64,000 nt of DNA from positions 18,259,218 through 18,323,217 of the forward strand of contig NC_084850.1 of assembly GCF_033115175.1 (NCBI RefSeq), read 5' to 3'. Within the stretch, counting starts at the first letter, position 1; each line of letters opens with the position of its first letter. Source of the DNA: Lepus europaeus. Taxonomy: Eukaryota > Chordata > Mammalia > Lagomorpha > Leporidae. The notes under the pieces were generated by a model. That model saw nothing but the letters and a program-made list of their open reading frames with translations, had not been told where the DNA came from and searched no databases. The position numbers and the translations under genes were made by a program. This document shows positions 34,759-46,424 of this stretch, piece by piece.

Positions 34759-36769
34759 TTTTTTATTTTTTTATTTTTTTAATTTAATGAATATAAATTT
34801 CCAAAGTACAGCTTATGCATTACAATGGCTCCCCCCCCATTACTTCCCCCCCACCCGCAACCGTCCCCTTTCCCACTCACTCTCCCCTTCCATTCACATC
34901 AAGATTCATTTTCAATTCTCTTTATATACAGAAAATCAGTTTAGTATATATAAAGATTTCAACAGTTTGCACTCACATAGTAACACAAAGTGAAAAAATA
35001 CTGTTGGAGTACTAGTTATAGCATTAAATAACAGTGTACATCACATTAATGACAGAGATTCTGCATGATATTTTTTAAAAAAGATTGATTACTTTTCTAT
35101 GTAATTTCCAATTTAACACCAAGGGTTTTTTTTTTCATTTTCAATTATCTTTATATACAGAAGATCGCTTCAGTATATACTAAGTAGATTTCCTCAGTTT
35201 GCACCCACACATAACCACAAAGTGTAAAAATACTGTTTCAGTACTAGCTATATCATTACTTCACCTTGGACAACGCATTAAGGACAGATCCCACATGGGA
35301 CATAAGTACACAGTGACTCTTGATGTTGATTTAACAATTTAACACTCTTGTTTATGGCGTCAGTAATCTCCCTAGGCTCTAGCCATGAGTTGCCGAGGCT
35401 ATGGAAGCCTTTAGGGTTCGCCAACTTCGATCTTATTCCACAGGGTCATAGTCAAAGTGGAAGTTCTCTCCTCCCTTCAGAGAAAGGTACCTCCTTCTTT
35501 GATGGCCCCGTTCTTTCCACTGGGATCACACTCGCTGAGATCCTTCATTTAGTTGTTGTTGTTGTTGTTGTTGTTCTTCTTCTTCTTCTTCTTCTTCTTC
35601 TTCTTCTTCTTCTTCTTCTTCTTTTTTTTTCCAGAGTGTCTTGGCTTTCCATGCCTAAAATACTCTCATGGGCTCTTCAGCCAGATCCGAATGCCTTAAG
35701 GGCTGATTCTGAGGCCAGAGTGCTATTTAGGACATCTGTCATTCTATGAGTCTGCTGTGTCTCCCCCTTCCCATGTTGGATCCTTCTCTCCCTTTTTTGG
35801 TTTTATCAGTTAGTATTAGCAGACATTAGTCTTGTTTGTGTGATCCCTTTGACTCTTATATCTATCAGAGTGATCAATTGTGAACTGAAGTTGATCACTT
35901 GGACTAGTGAGATGGCATTGGTACATGCCACCTTGATGGGATTGTATTGGAATCCCCTGGCACGTTTCTAACTCCACCATTTGGGGCAAGTCCGATTTTG
36001 CATGTCCCCAATTGTACATCTCCTCCCTCTCTTTTTCTCATTCTTATATTTAACCGGGATTACTTTTCAGTTAATATTTAGACACCTAAGAATAGTTGTG
36101 TGTTAATTACAGAGTTCACAAAAAATACTAAAAAGGATAAAGTATTACATTGTACATCAACAGTCAGCACAAGAGCTGATCAAGTCACTATTTCTCATAG
36201 TGTCCATTTCACTTCCACAGGTTTCCCTTTGGTTAGTTGTCACCGATCAGGGAAAACAAATGATATTTGTCTCTTTGGGACTGGCTTAATTCACTCAGCA
36301 TGATGTTTTCCAGATCACTAGCAATCAGAGAAATGCAAATCAAAACCACAATGAGGTTTCACCTCACCCTGGTAAGAATGGCTCACATTCAGAAATCTAC
36401 CAACAATAGATGCTGGCGAGGATGTGGGGAAAAAGGGACACTAACCCACTGTTGGTGGGAATGCAAACTGGTTAAGCCACTATGGAAGTCAGTCTGGAGA
36501 GTCCTAAGAAAACTGAATATAACCCTACCATTCAACCCAGCCATCCCACTCCTTGGAATTTACCCAAAAGTAATTAAATTGGCAAACAGAAAAGCCATCT
36601 GCACATTAATGTTTATTGCAGCTCAATTCACAATAGCTAAGACCTGGAACCAACCCAAATGCTCATCAACAGTAGACTGGATAAAGAAACTATGGGACAT
36701 GTACTCTATAGAATACTATACAGCAGTCAAAAACAATGAAACCCAGTCATTTGCAATAAGATGGAACAA
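34759..36769 (-). mobile_element. Young L1 with classical 5' inversion (twin priming)
   Basis: Bases 34759-36313 are minus-strand 3' UTR plus the last ORF2 codons. Bases 36314-36769 are ORF2 on the plus strand. In L1 coordinates the two segments are contiguous: one ends at agatggaacaa-tctg, the other starts ctggaaaacatc. A 19-bp TSD (tctgatataaaaaacttta, one mismatch) lies at 34740-34758 and 36770-36788. The 3' UTR has the duplicated end module and a (GTT)n(CTT)n expansion. Confidence 0.95.
35553..35622. repeat. (GTT)n(CTT)n compound microsatellite
   Basis: About seven GTT units followed by about 16 CTT/TTC units inside the L1 3' UTR. Other L1 copies here have only a T tract or a few TTC units at this place. 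Confidence 0.95.
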
Positions 36770-36772
36770 TCT
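36314..36772 (+). pseudogene. L1 ORF2 C-terminal region (inverted segment)
   Basis: One open stretch covering the ORF2 C-terminal Cys-rich region (C-x3-C-x7-H-x4-C spacing in [18 protein letters not shown]) through [19 protein letters not shown]. It is truncated at both ends. Confidence 0.9.
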
Positions 36773-36924
36773 GATATAAAATACTTTAAAAAAAGATCAA
36801 CTCTCACACAGTAATAATATCACTAGCCTGAAACAAAACCTTCACTATTTGAACAGCTTAACAACAAGCTAATTATTCAACCCAAGAAAACTAGGAAAAT
36901 CATTAATACAGAAAACATACGAGG

Positions 36925-37110
36925 CTTACAATGTATTCGGCACTATTTTATGATCTTTACATAAAATTAACACATTTGATTCTCACTACAACTCTGAAGT
37001 AGGCATAGCATCATGACCCCTATGTTACTAATTAAGAAACTGAGGTATAGAGTGAATAAGTGTCTTGTCCAAGTTGACCCAGCTGTAACACTTGGGATTC
37101 AAATACCTTT
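36925..37110 (+). mobile_element. MIR SINE
   Basis: caatgtattcggcactattttatgatctttac ... ttctcactacaactctgaagtaggc ... aattaagaaactgaggtatagag ... ccaagttgacccagctgtaac. Nearly full core. Confidence 0.88.
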
Positions 37111-38439
37111 GTTAAAACATACTTTATTCTTCAACATGTAGAACTTTTATAATAAATACAAAAGTCAGTCAATTCAGTGGCAAAGACAAAATGGAAGAAA
37201 AGGTTGTTTTCACTGGAGCTATAAAAAAATAAGATTTTGAATAGTATGTACAACTCTAGCTTTGTTAGTGAATATCACATTTATGGATAGATGATGTATA
37301 GATAATATAAATTACTCACTTAAGAGACTCCACATGAAAAAATCAAAATGTTAACAAAAATCATTATATATTTTTTTATTCTTCACGCACTTCTGTATTT
37401 TCCAAATGTCATACAATAAATATGTATTACATTTATAATACGAAAGGAAGTTCAATGTCTTCTCAATTATGCATGGATTTTAAATACTTTAAATGTGCCG
37501 TGGCACTCAAGGGTGTTGAGGACTCTTAACAGTAAGTCAAAAGTTCTCTTCTCACAATCTGTACAACACAGTTAAAAGCAAGGAACATTCAAGCTATCCC
37601 TGGTGTGATATCTGTTCTATAGAGTAATTTCATATACCATTTTATACTACTCATAATGGTTTGGCTTTGTGAATTTTAGAAAGCCTGGCTTTTAGGCAAA
37701 TACTGCAAACAACATTATGACAATCAACTTGTTTTGCCATATACTTTGGAAAAGAGTAGGATTAATTGAAAATTTATATGCAATAGCATGGGAGTAATTA
37801 TATGTGCTAAGCCACATTTACTTATGATAATAGACTTAATTGGAAAATTCCTTAATGTACAATTTTAATAAGGGCATTAAAGAAATTGGGAAATTTGAAG
37901 AACATCTAATCATTTCTGAATTATAATTGTAAATGAGTGCAGATGACCTAATCTGCTTACGTAAATGATAATTATTAATTTAGCAATTGTGCAAATGAGC
38001 TCAAAACATGAACTACAATAATTACAATACAAACCAGTAACTTCCTTGTCTGCCATTTGCACAAATGATTAAATTATGTGAGGAATGTTTTCTCTATATT
38101 TTAAAAGCTAATGTAAATTTAAAAACCCAGGGAAATTATTAGTCTAATTAAAAATAATAGGTATACACAAATATGAAAAACAAACAGCTGGATTTGCAAA
38201 GCTTGAATAAAGAACATTTCATTCTACTTTAAATCCCAATATCATGCATCTTTCATTGTAACTGTAATGAATAATGAATCACTGGATAAATGATACCGCT
38301 TCATGCTGTAAGTTATCATCCGTGATACTTGTTTTTAAAAGCATTTTACATTCAAGTCTTTCTTTGAAAACTATGTCTTCTCGCTCCCATTTTACCACAA
38401 ATAATTTTACAGTTTGCGAATAATGCTATACATTGTCAG
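37111..38439. other. Low-copy AT-rich DNA, candidate conserved element
   Basis: No repeat recognised. The part 37.68-38.30 kb is dense in ATTA/TAAT cores and octamer-like atttgcat/tgcaaat words, a composition typical of conserved non-coding enhancers. This is pattern inference only. Confidence 0.35.
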
Positions 38440-39140
38440 CTAACCAAGAACACTAAGTGGAATCCTCAAGGTAATTTTCAAAGGATCTTTAAATGTCAAA
38501 TACATTTCATTATATTGTGAGTCACGTTGAGAGAGTTTGGGGGGAAAATGGGTGGGAGGGAGTAGATATCGTTTATTTATTGGGTGGGGGAAGGGATAAG
38601 GCACAAAATTCTCTGACAAAGAGCAGCAGAGACAAGTAAATTCCAGAAATGATGGTGGCAAATAGGGAGAGTTGGGCGGATGACAGCGTCCTGTTTGACC
38701 CGGTGCGATTTGCCAGGTCCACAGAGGCTGTAAAGGGCTCAGGTCTTGAAATGACACAGGTGCAGAAAAGCCTAAAGCTTCTATCGCCTTTGCAGGCATA
38801 CATCCTTCCAACCTAGGCTGGGGGCAGAAGTCGGTGGCTGCGGGGATGTGTCGGGGGACTGTAGGAGCTTGTGGGCAGCCATAATGGCAAAACAATGCTC
38901 CTGGCCAAAGAAGGGCTGTAGTCTGGGACTGCAGAGCAAGGTTCCCCAGAGGTGGCACAACCTTGAAGATCTGAGTGGTGATGGCAGGTCCATGGGCCAC
39001 TCACTCCAGCACCACCGAGGCTTTAGGGCCTGCACCCTTAGGGGACAGGGCTGCCTCCTACTTGCTTCCTTCCTGCTCTTCCAATCTTGTGATTCTGTAG
39101 TCTTCTTAGGGACTTTGGGATGTGATTTTGCATATTAGCA
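38440..39140 (-). other. Unexplained GC-richer block with a 186-codon open frame
   Basis: The longest open frame outside recognised repeats (38440-39000, -). The predicted product is rich in Pro, Leu, Ser and Cys, with no domain, signal peptide or coiled coil that I recognise. Overlapping frames of similar length exist on both strands (38781-39035 -, 38848-39138 +). That suggests stop-poor GC-rich sequence, not selection. It could be an unspliced exon, an old retroelement piece or chance. Confidence 0.25.
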
Positions 39141-39164
39141 GAAGCTTGTAAGACCCCAGATATG

Positions 39165-39300
39165 CTACGTGATCTCTATGAATCACAGTTCCTTATTTGT
39201 AAAAAGAGGGCAATCACGGAACCTACTTCAACATGGTTTTACAGTTCAGTGAAATGGTATCTCTGACATTTAGATGTTCATTATTAGCATTATCATTATT
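39165..39300 (+). mobile_element. Possible MIR fragment
   Basis: atgaatcacagttccttatttgtaaaaagagggcaatcacggaacctactt resembles a decayed MIR core. Confidence 0.45.
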
Positions 39301-39310
39301 ATGTATATGA

Positions 39311-39436
39311 GGGGGTCTTCGAAAGATACATGAAGATGCATATTATAAAAAAGCTATAAATGGACTTAAAACATTTTCTGCACCAAAATAAATATGTCTT
39401 TATTCTAGTTTTCCAACAACTGTTTGAAATACCCTG
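39311..39436. mobile_element. Possible small mariner/Tc-type MITE
   Basis: gggggtcttcgaaagatacatgaagatgcatatta at the left is roughly mirrored by ccaacaactgtttgaaataccc at the right. An A/T-rich body (gcaccaaaataaa) lies between. Family name uncertain. Confidence 0.4.
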
Positions 39437-39511
39437 GTATATGCATCTAGCAGAAATAGATAACTGGTTAATAGCCTGATAGAACCTGAAAAATATTAGG
39501 ACTGTATTTTT

Positions 39512-39561
39512 TTAAAAGATTTGTTTATTTATTTGAAAGTGTTACACAGAGATGGAGAGGC

Positions 39562-39618
<57 letters not shown>

Positions 39619-39878
39619 CTTCCATCTGCTAGTTCACTCCCCAATTGGCTGCAATGCCCAGAGCTTTGCCGATCCAAAGCCAGGAGCCAGGAGCTTCCCC
39701 CGGGTCTCCCACATGGGGGCAGGGGCCCAAGGACTTGGGCCATCTTCTACTGCTTTCCCAGTTCATATCAGAGAGCTAGATCAGAAGAGGAGTAGTGAGG
39801 ACTACAACAGGCGCCCACGTGGGATGCCAGCACTGCAGGTGGTGGCTTTACCCGCTACGCCATAGCTCCGGCCTCAAA
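39512..39878 (-). mobile_element. CSINE with long (GA)n
   Basis: Reverse C-repeat with an uninterrupted purine stretch (39559-39617), a full core and the head ctacgccatagctccggcc. The approximate TSD is gactgtattttt / gattgtattttt. Confidence 0.94.
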
Positions 39879-39959
39879 GATTGTATTTTTTAAATTATGA
39901 GATCTATTTCACTTTTAGACATATTGTGTAACAAGTGTGAAAAGTTCACAACAATACTT

Positions 39960-40075
39960 CTTAAATTAATATACCAGAGGATCCTTTGAAGATGAGTCTG
40001 GAGTAAAATCTAGCACGTGACATGTCTAACTAACTTCTAGGTGATGCCAATGCTTCTGGTAGCAAGGCTTGAAAT
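39960..40075 (+). mobile_element. Possible MER5-like (hAT) fragment
   Basis: gaagatgagtctggagtaaaatc ... cttctaggtgatgccaatgcttctggtagcaaggc has the word order of MER5-type elements. Confidence 0.45.
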
Positions 40076-40866
40076 TCATATGCAAATCAAACAACCATGT
40101 AACCACCATCGTTGTCAAGAAACAGAACACTGGGGGTACTTATGGTGCAGCTGAAATCAACCATGGTGGGAATGTTTACTGGCACTGTTTCAGTCTATAC
40201 CACCCCCAGTTCTTATAGGCTTGGCATTCATCTGTAAGACAGTGTAGGGCCTGATAGTTATAAGGCTTACATGTAACCAAGCCTACTGTCAGTCTGGGCA
40301 GCCAAGTGACTGCTTTCACTATCCTTCCCTGAGCTGTGGACAGGCATGCTCCCAATACTGCCATCAACTGCTGTGGAAGAAGATATATGGAAACTATACT
40401 ACAACATTTAACTGGAACTAAGCTAAAATAGCCTACCAAACAAATATCTGAAGACATATCTTCAGGAAAAAAGCCTTCTACCACAAAATAACTTATTAAA
40501 AGCAATAGAAACAGCTAATCTATCAGAGGCATAAAAAGTAACCAATGTAGATACACAGGAAGTATGAAAAAGCAAGGAAATATGATATCCCTAAGGAATA
40601 CAATAATAGTTTAGCAACAAACTCCAGAGAACAAATTGACAAAATGCTTGATGTATAATTCAAAACAATGATTGTAAGGGTACTCAAAGAGATACAAGAG
40701 AATATAGACTAATAAAATCAGGAAAACTATGTATTATATGAACGATAAATTCACCAGAGATAGAAATTTAGAAAAAGAACCAAGCATAAAACTTGTAAAT
40801 GAAGAGCTCAATAAATCAAATAAAATTACAGTTGAATGTCTCAACAACAATTAGATCAAACAGAAG
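40076..40866 (+). mobile_element. Ancient L1 5' UTR/ORF1 region
   Basis: Decayed L1 sequence leading into ORF1 (caacaattagatcaaacagaagaccaaatatctgaacttg, the end of the coiled coil). It forms the first part of an ancient L1 that continues in order to 46.4 kb. Confidence 0.65.
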
Positions 40867-40884
40867 ACCAAATATCTGAACTTG

Positions 40885-41216
40885 GTGCTGGTGCTGTGGT
40901 GCAGTAGGTTAATCCTCTGCCTGCAGTGCCGGCATCCCACATGAATGCCGGTTATGGTCCGGGTTGCTCCACTTCCAGTCCAGCTCTCTGCTATGGCCTG
41001 GGAAAGCAGTAGAAGATGGCCGAAGTCCTTGGGCTCCTGCACTCACATGGGAGACCAGGAAGAAGCTCCTGTCTCCTGGCTTCAGATGAGCACAGCACCT
41101 GCTGTTGCAGCCATTTGGGGAGTGAACCAACAGAAGGAAGACCTTTCTCTCTGTCTCTCCCTCTCACTGTCTGTAACTCTAACTCTCAAATAAAATAAAT
41201 AAAATCTTTAAAAAGA
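40885..41216 (+). mobile_element. CSINE
   Basis: Complete C-repeat with an 18-bp perfect TSD (accaaatatctgaacttg) at 40867-40884 and 41217-41234. Confidence 0.97.
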
Positions 41217-41234
41217 ACCAAATATCTGAACTTG

Positions 41235-41686
41235 AAGATAGGTATTTTGAAATATCTTAGACCAAAAAGGACTAAAGAAGACAGAGGAGGAAGGGGAGTT
41301 TCCAATATATTTGAGACACCATTAAATGAAAAAATATTAAAATTGTGGGATTCCTGAGGCAAAAGAGGGTAATAGAAGCTTGGAAAATATTTTCAATTAT
41401 ATAATAGCTGAAAACTTCCCCAATCTGGAGAAAAATATGGACATCTAAGTAGAGGAGGTCTGTAGGATCCCAAATAGACACAGTCACAAAAGATCCTCAC
41501 TATGACACATTATATTCAAACCCTCAAAAGTACAGCACAAAGAGAATTCTAAAATTTGGAAGAGAAAGTGCTAGGTCACTTTTAAGGGAACTCCAATAAA
41601 TTAACATATTTTTTTGGCAGAAACCTTTTAGGCCAGAAGGGAAAGGAATGATATATTCAAAGTTCTGAAAGAAAATTCTACCAACC
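41235..41686 (+). mobile_element. Ancient L1 ORF1 (continued)
   Basis: ORF1 RRM/C-terminal region as decayed DNA (attaaaattgtgggattcctgag ... aacttccccaatctggag ... ccaaccaagaatacttc). No intact frame. Confidence 0.72.
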
Positions 41687-41702
41687 AAGAATACTTCTCC
41701 AA

Positions 41703-43377
41703 CCTGAATACAGCACTACCACAGGACCCAGCCATCCCACTCCTTGGAATTTACCCAAATGGAATTAAAGGGGAGAAAAAAAAGAGCCATTTGCACCTCG
41801 ATATTTGTTGCAGCTCAATTCACAATAGCTAAGACATGGAATCAACCTAAATGTCCATCAACGGATGCCTGGATAAAGAAACTATGGGATATGTACTCTA
41901 TGGAACACTATACAGCAGTAAAAAACAATGAAATCCAGGCATTTACAACAAAATGGAGGAAGCTGGACAACATCATGCAGAGTGAAATAAGCCAGTGCAA
42001 AAGGGACAAATATCATATGCTCTCCCTGATCGATGGCAACTAAACAAGCATCTAAAATGATACCCACTGAAGTGAAATGGACACTATGAGAGACAATGAC
42101 ATAATCAGCCCTTGTCTTGACTGTTGAGGAACAACTTACTATTTTATTCCTTTTAGTATTTTTGTTGTTGTTGTTGCTGTTGTTGTTGCTAAGTGAAATG
42201 GACACTGTGAGAGACAATGACAGGATCAGCCCTTGTCTAGACTGTTGAGGAACAACTTACTATTTTATTCCTTTTAGTATTTTTGTTGTTGGTGTTGTTG
42301 TTGTTGTTGCTCTGTTTGTTCTACATAAGACCACTGGTTGAACTCTGTAATCAATGCATAATCATTCTTAGGTGTTTAAAATTAACAGAAAAGTGATCTC
42401 TGTTAAACATAGGAGTGGGAATAAGAGATGGAGGAGATATATAGGTTGGCACATGCTCACTCGCACTTACCTCCAATGGTGGAACTAGAAATGTGCCAGG
42501 GGATTTCAACTCAATCTTACCAAGGAGGCAGGTACCAATGCCAGCGCACTTGGTAAAGTGATAAGTATAAATACACAACCGATCAAAAAGATAGGGTATG
42601 TGTTGAAGAGATTTCACAAATAAGACCAGTGTAAGCAAATGATGAAGGATAGAATTAAAAGGGAGAGAATGATCCTGCGGGGGAAGCAGGACACACAGGA
42701 GACTCATAGAATGGCAAACGCCCCAAACAGCACTCCTGCCTCAGAATCAACCCTTGGGACATTCGGATCTGGCTAAAAGGTCCATGAGAGTCTCACAGGC
42801 ATGGAAAGCCATGACACGATGGCAAAAAACAATCTAAATGAAAGATCCTGGTGAACAAGACCCCAGCAGAAGGAACAGGCCATCAAGGAGAGAGGCGCCT
42901 TTCTCTGAAGGGAGGAAGGAACCTCCACTGTGACATGGCCTTGACTAAACAAGTTCAGAGTCGGTGAACTCAAGGGACTTCCATAGCCTAGACAGCTCAT
43001 AGCAAGAGTCTCGGGTGACTGCTGACGTCATAAATAAGAGTGCCAATTGTTAAATCAACAACGGGAGTCATTGGGTACATGCTCCCCACGTAGGATCTCT
43101 GTCCTTAATGTGTTTTACTATGAAACTTAAAAACACTACTAGTCGAACAATACCCTATACCTTGTGCGGTTGTGTGAATGCAGCCTGTTGAAATCCTTGC
43201 TTAGTATATACTAAGTTGATCTTCAGTATATGAAGGTAATTAAAAATGAAACTCGATAAAGGGCAGAATGGGAGAGGGAGAGGGGAGAGCCACGGGAGGG
43301 AGGGAGGTTGGGGGGGAAGCCACAACAATACAAAAGTTGCACTTTGTAAATTCACATTTATGAAATAAAAAATAAAA
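41703..43377 (+). mobile_element. Young L1, ORF2 3' end plus 3' UTR, with tandem duplication
   Basis: Plus-strand, 5'-truncated. A 16-bp TSD (aagaatacttctccaa) lies at 41687-41702 and 43378-43393. An ORF2 C-terminal frame (41744-42043) ends at the normal stop. The 3' UTR has a 121-bp tandem duplication (units starting at 42070 and 42191) and the single end module. Confidence 0.95.
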
Positions 43378-43393
43378 AAGAATACTTCTCCAA

Positions 43394-43954
43394 GTCATTT
43401 TTATATACAAAGGAGAAATACTTTTCAAGCTGCACAATGGCCAATGGAATTCATCACTATCAGATCAGCCTTACAAAAAAAGCTTAAGGGAGTTCTATAC
43501 ACAAAAGCAAAATAAAGATAACACCCACAATGGAAACATATGAATATATAAAATCCAGAATAAAGGATATTCAAAATAATCAGAAGAACTTTTTAATGAC
43601 ATGACTTAAGTCATTACTTTCAATAATGACCTTGAATGTAGATAGACTGAATTCCCAAGTAAAAAACACAGACTGGCTTAATGGACTTAAAACATTTTTA
43701 AAATGATATACTGCCTGTAAAAAACTCACTTCACTACTAAAAACACACAGATTGATAATGGAAGGATGGAGAAAGATATTCCATTCAAATGAGAACCAAA
43801 AGCAAGCAGGAATAGGTATACTTATATCAGACAAAATAGACTTTTAGAAAAAATGGCAAAAAGAGACAAAGAAGGTCATTATATAATGACCCAGGGATCA
43901 ATTCAACAGGAAGATATGACAATTGCAAAAGTTTATGCACTTAGTATGCCCATT
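43394..43954 (+). mobile_element. Ancient L1 ORF1 end and ORF2 start
   Basis: Decayed sequence ending in the ORF2 endonuclease segment (gcaggaataggtatacttatatcagac ... tcaattcaacaggaagatatgac). Direct continuation of the ancient L1. Confidence 0.78.
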
Positions 43955-44273
43955 TTTTTTAAAAAATATTTATTTGGAAAACAGACAAGGAGAGAGAGAG
44001 AGGGAGAGAGAAAGAGAAAGCAAAAGATAACTTCCATCTGCTGGTTCCCTCCCCAAATGATCAGAACAGCAGGAGCTGGGCTGATTAGAAGCCAGGAGCT
44101 TCTTCTCATTCTCCCATGTGAGTGGCAGGGGGCTAAGCACTTGGGCCATCTTCTGCTGCTTTCCAAGGTGCATTAGCAGAGATCTGGATTGGAAGTGGAG
44201 CAGCTGGGACCAGAACCTGTGCCCATATGGGATGCCAGGTGGCAGCTTTACCCGCTGTGCCACAGCACCAATC
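43955..44273 (-). mobile_element. CSINE, older
   Basis: Reverse C-repeat with an A/T-rich tail at the left, a purine stretch and a cgctgtgccacagcacc head. The short TSD is cccattttt / cccaatttt. Confidence 0.9.
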
Positions 44274-45080
44274 CCATCCCAATTTTATAAAAAAAAATTA
44301 TTGAATGTTACAGGAGGAATGCACTCTAATACAATAATAGTCAGCAGTTCAACATTACACTTTCATCCATGGACATATCATCCGAAGAAAAAAGAACAAC
44401 AGAGTTAAACTACAGTATAGAACAAATGGACCTAAAATACATCTACACAATATTCCATCCAACAGCTACAGAATACACATCTTTTCTTCAACACAGAATT
44501 TTCCCTAGGATGAACCACATATAAAGCCATAAAACAATCTCAACAAGTTAAAAAAAACTGAAATCATATTACATATTTTGTTTTGATCAAAATGGAATAA
44601 AACTGGAAATCAACAATAAAGGAAACTTTAAAAATAGTGCAAATACATGGAGAGTAAACAACATGCTCCTGAATGAACAATGGACCATAGTATTGAAGAA
44701 ATCAATTGGGAAATTTTGAAATTTTTGAAAGTAATAAAAATGGAAACGTGACACATCAAAACTTATGGGACACAGCAAGAGCACCACTAAGAGGAAGTAT
44801 ATTGCAATAAGTGCCTACATCAGAAAGGGAAACATATCAAATAAACAACCTAACAATGCATCTCAAGGGCCTAGAAAAACAAAAGAAAATAAACCCAAAG
44901 TTAGAAGAAAAGAAATAATAACTATCAGAGCAGAGATTAATGAAATAGAAGTGGAATAAATAATATAAAGATCAATGAAATGAAGAGTTTGTTTTTTGAA
45001 AATATAAACAAAGTTGATAGAACTTTAGCTAGAAAGAACATTCAAATCAATAAAATCAGTGAAGAAAGAGATATTAAAAG
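44274..45080 (+). mobile_element. Ancient L1 ORF2 endonuclease region (continued)
   Basis: atggacctaaaatacatctacacaatattccatccaac and agaatacacatcttttcttc match the ORF2 endonuclease coding order. Stops throughout. Confidence 0.8.
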
Positions 45081-45092
45081 TGATACCACAGA

Positions 45093-45731
45093 GGGGTGGC
45101 ATTGTGGTACAGCAGGCTAGACCGCTGACTGCAATGCTGGCATCCCACATGAGCTCCTGTTTGAGTCTTGGCTGCTCCACTTCAGATACCGCTCCCTGCT
45201 AATGAGGTTGGAAAGCAGCGGAAGATGACCCAGGTATTTGGGATCCTGTCACTATCATAGGAGACCCAGATGGAATTCCAAGCTCCTGGTTTTAGCCTGG
45301 TCCATCCCCAACCATTGTGGATATTTGGGGAGTGAATCTCTTTTTCTCTCTCTCTCTCTCCAAATCTCCTCCTCCCTGTAACTCTGCCTTTCAAAATAAA
45401 TCTTTTTTTTAACTTTTATTTAATGAATATAAATTTCCAAAGTACAGCTTATGCATTACAATGTCTTCCCCCCCATAACTTCCCTCCCACCCGCAACCCT
45501 CCCCTTTCCTGCTCCCTCTCCCCTTCCATTCACATCAAGATTCATTTTCAATTCTCTTTATATACAGAAGATCAGTTTATATATTGAGTACAGATTTCAA
45601 CAGTTTGCCCCCACATAGCAACACAAAGTGAAAAAATACTGTTTGAGTACTAGTTATAGCATTAAATAACAGTGTACAGCACATTAAAGACAGAGATCCT
45701 ACCTGATATCAAAATAAATCTTAAAAAAATC
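45093..45731 (+). mobile_element. CSINE split by an L1 3' end
   Basis: C-repeat (ggggtggcattgtggtacagc) with TSD tgataccacaga at 45081-45092 and 45732-45743. Its A-rich tail was itself hit by the L1 at 45405-45708. Confidence 0.92.
45405..45708 (-). mobile_element. Short young L1 3' end inside a CSINE tail
   Basis: 304 bp of the L1 3' end with a perfect 14-bp TSD (tcaaaataaatctt) at 45391-45404 and 45709-45722. Confidence 0.96.
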
Positions 45732-45743
45732 TGATACCACAGA

Positions 45744-45960
45744 AATAAAAAAGACCACTAAGGACTATTATGCGTGGCATATACCAACAAATTGGAAAAT
45801 GCAGAATAAATGGATAGATTTTTGGATACATATAACTTAGCAAAATCAAACCACAAAGACATAGAATACCTGAACAGGCTAATAACAAGTCATTATATTG
45901 AATCAGTAATCAACAGTTCCCTAATAAACAAAATCCCAGAACTGAATGGCTTTACTGTTT
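45744..45960 (+). mobile_element. Ancient L1 ORF2 (continued)
   Basis: Region before RT (gaaataaaaaagaccactaaggactattatg ... ccagaactgaatggctttac). Confidence 0.78.
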
Positions 45961-45977
45961 TAACCTACCAAGCTTTT

Positions 45978-46315
45978 TTTTTTTTTTTTTTTTTTTTACA
46001 GGCAGAGTGGATAGTGAGAGAGAGAGAGACAGAGAGAAAGGTCTTCCTTTTTGCCGTTGGTTCACCATCCAATGGCCGCTGCGGCCGGCGCATCGCGCTG
46101 ATCCGAAGCCAGGAGCCAGTTGCTTCTCCTGGTCTCCCATGCGGGTGCAGGGCCCAAGGACTTGGGCCATCCTCCACTGCACTCCTGGGCCATAGCAGAG
46201 AGCTGGCCTGGAAGAGGGGCAACCGGGATAGAATCCCGCGCCCCGACCGGGACTAGAACCCGATGTGCCTGTGCCGCAAGGTGGAGGATTAGCCTGTTAA
46301 GCCACGGCGCTGGCC
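45978..46315 (-). mobile_element. CSINE, young
   Basis: GC-rich C-repeat with T23 at the left and a perfect 17-bp TSD (taacctaccaagctttt) at 45961-45977 and 46316-46332. One of the youngest-looking copies in the window. Confidence 0.97.
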
Positions 46316-46424
46316 TAACCTACCAAGCTTTTAAGGAAGAAAATAACACCAATACTTTTCAAACTATTCCAAACAATTTGAAAACGAAGGAATCCTTTCA
46401 AACCAATTCTACCTCTTCATTCTT

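Noticed and set aside
39525..39865. Open frames of Arg-Glu/Ser-Leu repeats on both strands
   Set aside because: Translation of the CSINE (GA)n tract.
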